DNA of 64,000 nt from contig NZ_JAAGLU010000019.1 in assembly GCF_010550245.1 (NCBI RefSeq), positions 1 through 64,000 on the forward strand, in the 5' to 3' direction. Made by a program: the position numbers and the translations under genes. The notes beneath the pieces are model-generated. The model saw only the letters and a program-made list of their open reading frames with translations, did no database searches and was not told the DNA's origin. Of the stretch, positions 47,438 to 54,188 are shown piece by piece. Each line of letters starts with the position of its first letter. Positions within the stretch are counted from its first letter, which is position 1. The stretch is from Streptomyces sp. SID12501. GTDB lineage: Bacteria > Actinomycetota > Actinomycetes > Streptomycetales > Streptomycetaceae.

Positions 47438-47533
47438 ATGGCACCCGCGAAGACGTCGTACGTCTGCCTGCCCTGCCGGGCCTCGTACAAGCAGCCCTAC
47501 GACAGGGACAGGCAGCAGCGGGTTCGCAGCTGA
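47438..47533 (+). pseudogene. truncated copy of the zinc-ribbon gene at 41323
   Basis: Thirty-one codons closely match the start of the 41323 gene (TSYVCLPCRASYKQPYDRDR) and then run into unrelated sequence and a stop. The upstream words TACCCTGGCGACATGGC also match, including the leaderless -10. The second CxxC knuckle is missing. Confidence 0.8.
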
Positions 47534-47822
47534 ATGTTGTCGCCCGGCCGCTTGTACGGTGTGCGCCGGGCCTGTTTGAAGAAGCCGCCGGACGGCCGGC
47601 CGCTGTCCTTCAGCACTACGAGTGCCGACAGCAGGGGTAGTGATCCGTCCGGGTTTTCTCGGACCGAGGCGTCTTCCAACAGGTAGGGCATGGGGCCCTC
47701 GTGGGCGGGGACGTGATGACCGAGCAGTGCCAGTTCGCTGCTCAGATCGCCGTACTGAATGGGCGCCGCGCCCTGGCATGCCCGTGCACGCAGAATTCTC
47801 GATCACGGCGTCCGGAGCCTGC
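47530..47822 (-). pseudogene. decayed copy of the 122-aa hypothetical gene at 37876
   Basis: The sequence follows 37927-38222 closely (PYLLEDASVREN, DGSLPLLSALVVLKDSG), but both gene ends are missing. It is joined directly to the truncated zinc-ribbon copy at GACAGGCAGCAG. One extra T near 47797 (AGAATTCTCG against AGAATCTCG) shifts the frame. Confidence 0.8.
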
Positions 47823-48070
47823 CTCGGCGCTGAAGCGCGCGTTGGCAAACGAGCGATTCGCGTTGAAGGGCTGACGACTTCCTGCTCGGGACTTCATGGT
47901 CGCCAGATCCGCGACAGATTATTACGTAAAGTGACGGACGCTGTCGCATATTTTCGAACGAACTGGACTTGGAGCCCTTCCTGCTTGGCGGAAACCCCAT
48001 TGGTGTCCTCACGTGCCCTACAGATAGCGTTGGTTCGCTTGAGTTACCCCCACCTCACCAGGAGTCCAGA
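47823..48070. other. promoter-containing spacer before the lipoprotein gene
   Basis: No gene recognised. The spacer has an AT-rich patch (ATTATTACGTAAAG at 47919-47932). TTGGTG with a TAGCGT 19 bp later (near 48000-48025) is a weak promoter candidate for the rightward cassette. Confidence 0.35.
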
Positions 48071-48718
48071 GTGAACCGCCCCGCCCGGCTGGTGACAGCC
48101 GTGCTCACCGCATCCGCGGCTCTGCTGCTGACCGCCTGCGGCTCCGGAGGGGGCGACGATGCGTCCTCGGACAAGATCAATGGGGCGGACGTCGGCGCTG
48201 GGAATGCGTCGGCGAGCCCCTCCGCGTCGGCCTCGCAGGACGGAGTCAAGCGCCCCGAGATCACGCTTCCCAGTGAGTTCCAGGCGAACTTCGAGAGCTG
48301 GACGAACAGCGACGTGAAGCTCCAGACGATCCTGGACGACGGCAAGCAGCAGCTCCTCGGTTCCTACTCCGCGATCATCGAAGCCGATCCGGAATCGGAC
48401 GCCATGACCTTCTACAACACGGGCACCGCCCTGACCACTGGCAAGGAATGGGTCAACGGGTTCGTGACGAAGGACATCACCCTGGTCGGCAAGACCCGGG
48501 CGTACAACCCGCAGACACGCATCAGCGCGGACGGCTCAGGAACCCTTTTCTACTGCGTGGACGAGAGCACGGCTTCCACGAAGAACCGCAAGACCGGTGA
48601 GATCACCGAAACCCCGGCCGACACGGCTCAGGTCCTGTATCAGACCAAGCTCAGCAAGAACGACGACGGTGTGTGGCAGACCACCTCGGTCAGCACTACG
48701 CAGGGCGGCTGCAAGTGA
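48071..48718 (+). CDS. secreted lipoprotein, first gene of the WXG-type cassette
   Basis: A 215-aa lipoprotein: LLLTAC lipobox (Cys23), a Gly/Ser/Asp linker, then a compact domain (FQANFESWTNSDVKLQTIL; DAMTFYNTGTALTTGKEWV) with one later Cys pair (FYCVDES, GGCK). AGGAG six bases before the GTG gives a firm start. The stop overlaps the next gene by GTGA. Similar lipoproteins accompany small WXG-type genes in Streptomyces; role unknown. Confidence 0.8.
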   Translation: MNRPARLVTAVLTASAALLLTACGSGGGDDASSDKINGADVGAGNASASPSASASQDGVKRPEITLPSEFQANFESWTNSDVKLQTILDDGKQQLLGSYSAIIEADPESDAMTFYNTGTALTTGKEWVNGFVTKDITLVGKTRAYNPQTRISADGSGTLFYCVDESTASTKNRKTGEITETPADTAQVLYQTKLSKNDDGVWQTTSVSTTQGGCK

Positions 48719-49785
48719 GAACAGGTGCTCGCTCCGTTCTCGGACTGACGGCAGCAGCGTTGGTCGTCACCGTTCTCACTCCCTCTTCGGCCCTGGCGAT
48801 CGGCGGGGACGACGGCTGGAACCCGTCCAAGCCGAGCGGCTCCCAGGGTGGGGGCACCTCCGGTCGGCAGCTCACGGCCAAGGTCAGCCAGTCCAGCATT
48901 GTCATCACGCGGTCGGGCGGAAGTGGAACCGCGAAGTCCTCCGCCGGGACCCTCGCCTCCGTCGACCCCAACTGGGAGCCTCCGGCCTGCTGGTACGAGC
49001 CCGTTCTGACGCCTGCGCAACTCAAGGCCGGAGTGGAGGAGTTGGAGGGCACCGACATGCTCGCCCCCGTCAATTCGCACCTCTTCTGGGCCCACGAGCT
49101 GCTCGTCAACTACTACGACAAGGGCCAGGAGGGCGGCTACAAGGACTACAACCTCGGCAAGGACGGGATGTTCTGGCGCGACGTGGTCCGTGCCGGGCAC
49201 GAGGACGACCTCGCCGCGTGGGACTGCAGCGAGATCATGTTCTGGCAGGGTGCCGGCACCGTCCCTGACGATCCCAACGCGCCCACACCGAAAGTCCTGG
49301 CCGCGTACGCCTACGACAGGATCGAGGTCCCGCAGACCGAGATCGAGGTGAAGCCTGCGGCCAACTCCACGGTGAATCTGCCCACTTGGGTGTGGCTGGA
49401 CAAGGGCACCTTCAATGAGGTCAAGGTCCGCGCCACGCTGCCGAACACCGGTCTGTGGGCGGAGACGACGGCCAAACCGGTGGCCCTGCACCTGGAGCCC
49501 GGCACGGTAGACGCCGAGACTTACCCGGCCTCCGGCGACTGCGAGATCAACGACGACGGCTCGATCGGCACCCCGTACACCGAAGGCGACGCGAGCAAGA
49601 CCCCGCCGCCCTGCGGCATCACGTATCTACGCGCGAGCAGCGGTCAGCCGTATGAGCTGAAGGCGTCGATCACCTGGGCGATCTCGTGGGAGGGCTCCGG
49701 CGGTGCGCAGGGCGACCTGCCGGACGGCACCTTCGAGACCACCCAGGACATGACCGTTCAGGAGATCCAGTCCGTCAACCGCTGA
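48715..49785 (+). CDS. secreted protein of unknown function
   Basis: A 356-aa exported protein with a signal peptide at residues 1-28 (ALVVTVLTPSSALA). The mature part has paired cysteines (PACWYEP, WDCSEIMF, GDCEIN, PPCGITYL) and Trp-rich beta segments (LPTWVWLDKGTFNEVKVRATL). No enzyme signature. It starts within the stop of the lipoprotein gene and lies 26 bp before the WXG-size gene, so it belongs to the same unit. Confidence 0.8.
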   Translation: MRTGARSVLGLTAAALVVTVLTPSSALAIGGDDGWNPSKPSGSQGGGTSGRQLTAKVSQSSIVITRSGGSGTAKSSAGTLASVDPNWEPPACWYEPVLTPAQLKAGVEELEGTDMLAPVNSHLFWAHELLVNYYDKGQEGGYKDYNLGKDGMFWRDVVRAGHEDDLAAWDCSEIMFWQGAGTVPDDPNAPTPKVLAAYAYDRIEVPQTEIEVKPAANSTVNLPTWVWLDKGTFNEVKVRATLPNTGLWAETTAKPVALHLEPGTVDAETYPASGDCEINDDGSIGTPYTEGDASKTPPPCGITYLRASSGQPYELKASITWAISWEGSGGAQGDLPDGTFETTQDMTVQEIQSVNR

Positions 49786-49811
49786 CAGTCGACACGTGAA
49801 GGGCCAGAGAC

Positions 49812-50108
49812 ATGTCGAAGGGATCCGATCTCCAGGTCGACTACGACCTGCTGTCGACGAGTGCCAGGCAACTCGCCCAGATCCGCCGCGAGTTCAAGGG
49901 CTTGGAGGACTGGAAGCAGGACATCGAGTCGCTGCTCGGCGACAGCCGTGTCCAGGCCGCCATGGGCGACTTCGTGGACAACTGGGACAAGAACCGGGGG
50001 CGCCTGGTCAAGGAGATCGAGGAGGTTGGGAAGCAGGTCAAGACGACCAGCGACGCCTTCAAGGGACTCGACGACCAGCTGGCCAACGCCAACAAGGGGA
50101 AGAAGTAG
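49812..50108 (+). CDS. WXG100-size helical-hairpin protein
   Basis: A 98-aa protein of ESAT-6/WXG100 length with two helices: residues about 12-42 and 50-92, joined by a loop after Trp34 (GLEDWKQDIESLLGD). The exact WxG turn is not present, and Asn-Trp at residues 57-58 is in the second helix. Such proteins are dimeric partners or chaperones for type VII secretion substrates. It immediately precedes a membrane-spanning T7SS substrate-like gene. Confidence 0.65.
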   Translation: MSKGSDLQVDYDLLSTSARQLAQIRREFKGLEDWKQDIESLLGDSRVQAAMGDFVDNWDKNRGRLVKEIEEVGKQVKTTSDAFKGLDDQLANANKGKK

Positions 50109-50155
50109 CGCCTTGGGCGCAGACGGACCGACGGCTCTTCGCAGGGGGAACATCC

Positions 50156-51439
50156 ATGGCTCGGCCGGCTGACTGGGCGCCGCTCACAGAGACCGACCCC
50201 GTTCCGGGGGATCCGGACGGGATCCGGCGCGAGGTCACGCACATGAAGAGGATCGCCGAGAAGCTGCGTACGCAGGCCGCCGCCATGCAGGCGATCGCCG
50301 AGTGCGACGGTCTGAAGGGCGAGTACGCCGACAAGCTGGGCGACAACGCGCGCGGGCTCGGCCGGAGGCTGGACCTTGCTGAGGACCGCTACCGCAAGGT
50401 GAAGGGGCACCTCAACGGCTGGGCAGACGACATGGAGGACGCCCAGAAGAGGGCGGGCCATGCCCTCGACGATGCCAAGGACGCCCAGCGGACCATCGAC
50501 CAGCACAAGCCGGACAGTGCCAGTAAGGGCTCGGACAAGGACACCGGCAAGGACAAGCCGGACGAGGACCCCGCAGTGAAGCGGGCCCGGGAAGATCTTG
50601 AGGCCGCCCGCACGAAGCTGCAGTCGGCTGTCACCTTCTACGGTGAGCGCGCGGACCACTACGCCGGCAAGATCCGGTCGTCGATCGACGACGACATGGA
50701 GGACAGCTGGTGGAACGACTTCAAGGCGTGGGTGGGCGACGCTGACTGGTTGGGGACACTGGCCGAAGTCCTGAGCAACATCACCACCCTGCTCACCTTC
50801 GCTGCGATCTTCTTCCCCGCCCTCGGCGTGCTGGCCGCAATCCTCACCGGAATCGTCTTCGGTATCCACCTCCTCATGGCCCTGACCGGCAACGGCTCGT
50901 GGTTCGATGTGGTCACCGACATCGCGGCATTCAAGATGGCCAAGAACGGCGTCAAGGCGGCCAAGGCGGTCAAGGCACTGCAGAAGGAAGGGCGAGGCAT
51001 CTCGAAGGACCTCGCGGAGCAGCAGGCGAAGCGAGTGGCCAGAATGAACCGTGCCGCCGGCGGACGAGGCGGCAGTGGACGCCTGGGCCGACTCCGCAGA
51101 ACCGCGGACAACCAGCAGGGTCGAGCGGCGGGCGTGAAGACCCGGGACGAGGCAATGCCGGCGGCGACGCGGAAGGAGACCTACAAGGCCCTCGGGGACA
51201 AGCGCATGGCGGAGCAGGTGAAGGACGTCGAGCGCATGAGCGGCAGGTATCCGGACAGTCTGCGACTGAGTGAAATCGCCTCGGAAGCAGCCCGTCAGAA
51301 GGGCGTATCCCAAGCCTACTGGGGGACGAGTACAGTACTCGACCTCGGCGGACGGGCCGGAGACGCATGGTCCCCTACCTATGTGAATGCCAAGGGAGAC
51401 ATGACAGCGCCAACAGCAGGGTTCGGGTCGCAATGGTGA
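50156..51439 (+). CDS. putative type VII-secreted or T7SS-associated membrane protein
   Basis: A 427-aa protein. The N-terminal 120 residues are helical with the pattern of T7SS substrates of Streptomyces (WAPLTETDPVPGDPDGI start). A charged linker, a further helix, then a hydrophobic stretch (about 195-245, ITTLLTFAAIFFPALGVLAAILTGIVFG) and a basic, glycine-rich C-terminal region end in a tail rich in Gly, Ser and Thr. No toxin motif was recognised in the last 100 residues. GGGGGA lies before ATG 50156. Its stop overlaps the next gene. Confidence 0.7.
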   Translation: MARPADWAPLTETDPVPGDPDGIRREVTHMKRIAEKLRTQAAAMQAIAECDGLKGEYADKLGDNARGLGRRLDLAEDRYRKVKGHLNGWADDMEDAQKRAGHALDDAKDAQRTIDQHKPDSASKGSDKDTGKDKPDEDPAVKRAREDLEAARTKLQSAVTFYGERADHYAGKIRSSIDDDMEDSWWNDFKAWVGDADWLGTLAEVLSNITTLLTFAAIFFPALGVLAAILTGIVFGIHLLMALTGNGSWFDVVTDIAAFKMAKNGVKAAKAVKALQKEGRGISKDLAEQQAKRVARMNRAAGGRGGSGRLGRLRRTADNQQGRAAGVKTRDEAMPAATRKETYKALGDKRMAEQVKDVERMSGRYPDSLRLSEIASEAARQKGVSQAYWGTSTVLDLGGRAGDAWSPTYVNAKGDMTAPTAGFGSQW

Positions 51440-52008
51440 GGCCCGAACCGGAGAAGCGGAGAACCGGCCTCACGGAGAGTGCTCGAACCCGGCAGGCTCG
51501 CCAGGCTCAGGAGCGCGTCCGTGCCGCAGCGGATCAGGACCTTCACGCGTCCGCGCGGACTCCTCGTCCAGCGGGAGACCATGCCGGAACCGATGCCGTC
51601 GGCTCCGGAACACCTGCGTCCGGGCCAGGAGACGAGAGGTTCCTCAAGTGGGCGGCCCAAGTGCGCTACGTGCTGCTCGCCATCGCCCTCGTCATGCTGC
51701 TGTGGTTCATCGTCGCGATGCAGAACCACAGGACATGGGGACTGGAACTGCCCATGCCCACCTGGGCGTTGGACATCGCCGCGCTCAGCCCTCTGCTGGT
51801 GCTGATCCAGTTCCGGAGCCCGGAGACCAGGAGGAAGAGCGACACCCTGGAATTCGACCTGCGGGTCATCAGCGGTCTCTACTTCCTCATGGCTCTCCTA
51901 GGAGCCGCACTCGGCGGATACTGGCAGCTGTGGCCCGGGGTCGCGATCAGCGCCGCGGTGCACGTGGGCATCTGGTACACGAACAGGCGGACACGCAGTC
52001 ATGGCTGA
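51433..52008 (+). CDS. small membrane protein of the WXG-type cassette
   Basis: A 191-aa protein with a basic, Ala/Arg-rich cytoplasmic N-terminus (about 75 residues) and four predicted helices (YVLLAIALVMLLWFIVAM; ALDIAALSPLLVLIQF; VISGLYFLMALLGAALGG; VAISAAVHVGIWY). The start may be ATG 51433 or GTG 51436; the latter gives the usual GTGA overlap. Function unknown. Confidence 0.75.
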   Translation: MVRPEPEKRRTGLTESARTRQARQAQERVRAAADQDLHASARTPRPAGDHAGTDAVGSGTPASGPGDERFLKWAAQVRYVLLAIALVMLLWFIVAMQNHRTWGLELPMPTWALDIAALSPLLVLIQFRSPETRRKSDTLEFDLRVISGLYFLMALLGAALGGYWQLWPGVAISAAVHVGIWYTNRRTRSHG

Positions 52009-52678
52009 TCCCGTGACCGAACCTGCCTCGCCACCTACTGGCTACGGGTTTCTCCTGCCCGAGGACTGGGTGCAGATCCCACTCCGGCAGGCAGACGCGG
52101 AGGTCGCCGTACGTTCCCTCGTCGCCTCCGCCTTTGCACGCGTGCCGGCGGACGTGCCGCGCGACAAGCTGACGCCTCTGCGGCTGGAGCTGGAGCGCAG
52201 ACTGCGGGCCGCCGTTGCCGAGGCGCGCAGGGCCGATGCGCTGGAGATGTATCTGCCGGTGAAGCTGACGGGCGCCGTGAACCTCGGGGCGTCGTTCACC
52301 GTCTCCAACGCGCGTCTTCCCACGCGCTCCGGGCCTGACGGAGCTTCGAGTGAGGTGTCCGACCCTGCGGAGATCGCCGTGCAACTGCTCTCCGCCGACG
52401 GCACGGGGAGTGCCTCGGAGATGGACCTGAGCAGCGGCGAGGTCGACGGAGCCCTTGCGGTTCGCCGAGAGCGTGTCGTGCCTGCGGCCCCGGAGCGCGG
52501 TGCGGAGCTTGGCAGCCGAAGGGTGGAGTATCTCGTGGCGATACCCGGTGACCCCGGCCAGTGGCTCGTGGCCGCTTTCTCCACGATCGGCGCCGGGAAC
52601 CCCCGAGACGACCTGGCTGATGCGATGGTCGAGTGGTTCGACGCGCTGATGACGACCTTCCGGTGGAGCTGGACATGA
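52001..52678 (+). CDS. hypothetical protein of the WXG-type cassette (225 aa)
   Basis: A soluble protein starting with the Trp motif GYGFLLPEDWVQIPL, a helical middle and a beta-rich second half that ends FDALMTTFRW. The end overlaps the next gene by ATGA and the start lies inside the previous one. The mixed fold resembles proteins that accompany T7SS substrates, perhaps as chaperones or immunity factors; this is inference. Confidence 0.75.
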   Translation: MADPVTEPASPPTGYGFLLPEDWVQIPLRQADAEVAVRSLVASAFARVPADVPRDKLTPLRLELERRLRAAVAEARRADALEMYLPVKLTGAVNLGASFTVSNARLPTRSGPDGASSEVSDPAEIAVQLLSADGTGSASEMDLSSGEVDGALAVRRERVVPAAPERGAELGSRRVEYLVAIPGDPGQWLVAAFSTIGAGNPRDDLADAMVEWFDALMTTFRWSWT

Positions 52679-53331
52679 CTGAGCCCCTGGTCGAGCTGGA
52701 GCACGAGTTCAGCCTCGACATCGACTACGACCCGAGTCGGTGGCTGGAGCTTCCTCCGCGCTGGGACACCGAGGAGTGGCAGGACATCGACGCCTGGGCG
52801 CGTACGTGCGCCGAGCTGCTCTGGCGGTCGTACGGGCAGGATCCAGGCGAGTCAGGTATCTCCTTCCTCGCGGGTGTGCTGCGGCGCTTCGCGGAAGCCT
52901 TCGCGCCGGAGCCCTTCGATACGCGGGTACTGCTGCGCATGTGGGAACCGGCGACCATGCCTCTCCAGGTCTTCAGCATGGTCAAGCCCGCGCAAGGTGA
53001 CCGCGAGGAGACGCTGCGCTTCCTCGTCGGAGCCGAGGACCTAGACGCTGTCGAGCCCCCGGTCGTCGAGTCCTTCCACACAGAACTCGGGGAGGGGCTG
53101 CGGACATTCCGCTATCTCAGGCAGGACGACACCCCCGAAGTGATCGCCGCACTCCGCTACGCCTGGCGCGACGAGGAAGTCGGCGCCGACGTGGTCCTGT
53201 GGACCGCCACCGACGACACCGCACGGGTCATCCGGGCCGCCCAGGACATCGAAGAGCTGGCGCACAAAGTGAGCGTGGCGGTCTGGAACCTCGAACCGGA
53301 CGACGAGGAATCGCCGGATACGAAGTCGTAG
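52675..53331 (+). CDS. hypothetical protein of the WXG-type cassette (218 aa)
   Basis: An acidic, Trp-rich soluble protein (RWLELPPRWDTEEWQDIDAWA) with a central alpha/beta part. It starts at an ATG overlapping the previous stop by four bases. Its size and position parallel the preceding 225-aa gene (LVELEHEFSLDI start, predicted beta-rich C-terminus), and the two may act together. No family recognised. Confidence 0.75.
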   Translation: MTEPLVELEHEFSLDIDYDPSRWLELPPRWDTEEWQDIDAWARTCAELLWRSYGQDPGESGISFLAGVLRRFAEAFAPEPFDTRVLLRMWEPATMPLQVFSMVKPAQGDREETLRFLVGAEDLDAVEPPVVESFHTELGEGLRTFRYLRQDDTPEVIAALRYAWRDEEVGADVVLWTATDDTARVIRAAQDIEELAHKVSVAVWNLEPDDEESPDTKS

Positions 53332-53460
53332 AGGCACCCGTGGAGCTCTCTCGGGCTTCCGTGGAGAGGGAGCAGCTCGCCCGCGCTCCAGCGATGAATT
53401 CAGTCGACATGGGCATGGCTGGGTTGGGCTCCGCCGGTGTCGACACCGAACCGTTTTGAG

Positions 53461-53847
53461 ATGACCTTCGACGGCTGGGCCTACGCCGTCGCCGTGGACG
53501 GACGAGATGTGAGTGACCAGGTCGCCGCCGTCGATGTGCGTGCCGACCCGCATGAACTGCCACGCGTCGTGCTGCACCTCTGGCCGCCTGGGACCTGGCC
53601 GACTGAACTGGACGTGCTGGCACGGGTGGAGGTCGGTGTGCCCGCCGAGCCGGGCGCGGCTGTTGCCGCGTTCCTCGACGCGTTGGACCCGCTGGAGGTG
53701 GAGCGTGCCGCGCTCACGCGGGCGGACCTGGAGAATGTACCGGGTGGTGGGACGGCCGCAGTGCTGCGGCAGTTGGCGGAGTGCGCCCGTGGCGGGACGC
53801 TGGTGGACGTATGGACGATGTGCTCGACGAGGACACGGGCGAGCTGA
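53461..53847 (+). CDS. hypothetical protein (128 aa)
   Basis: A short acidic protein with a Trp-containing beta N-terminus (FDGWAYAVAVDGRDV; RVVLHLWPPGTWPTELDVL) and a helical end. The frame shows Streptomyces-like third-position bias throughout. The start may instead be GTG 53437, since the ribosome site at ATG 53461 is poor. The last ten residues read through the start of the next, truncated frame. Confidence 0.6.
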   Translation: MTFDGWAYAVAVDGRDVSDQVAAVDVRADPHELPRVVLHLWPPGTWPTELDVLARVEVGVPAEPGAAVAAFLDALDPLEVERAALTRADLENVPGGGTAAVLRQLAECARGGTLVDVWTMCSTRTRAS

Positions 53848-54078
53848 AGGCTGCCGAGGTGGACAGCGCTCTCGCATGGGCGGGGCCCGGTGCCATCGCG
53901 CCCCTCGGACAGCCCGCGATCACAGCCCCGCTGGACGGTTCGGTTGCCGTGCTTCCGGCAGCCACCGCGTATCAGGCCCTTCTGCCCCTCGACGCTCCGG
54001 AGACGCGAAACGATGACGTGATCGCGGTCCGCAGTTCGACCCGGGATGCCCAGCTCGTCGGGCGTCGCTTCCGTCATG
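53811..54078 (+). pseudogene. 5' part of a gene truncated by the nuclease gene
   Basis: From ATG 53811 about 89 codons have normal Streptomyces bias (DEDTGELKAAEVDSALAW; AVLPAATAYQALLPLDAPE). The frame then enters the region antisense to the GmrSD-like gene and meets no stop until 56774, so the natural end has been lost. It overlaps the preceding gene by 37 bases in another frame. No family was recognised; it is probably the last gene of the WXG-type cassette. Confidence 0.5.
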
Positions 54079-54188
54079 GTCCTTCCTCCAAACTGCTTCG
54101 TTGGCAGGGTCGACCCGGCACAGGTACTGTCTCTCTCGGTTGTCGTCCTGCGACAGCCAGTCGATGTGGAGCAGAACGCGACACGCGT

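Noticed and set aside
48071-54078. Complete type VII secretion locus
   Set aside because: No EccB, EccC, EccD, EccE or mycosin gene is present.
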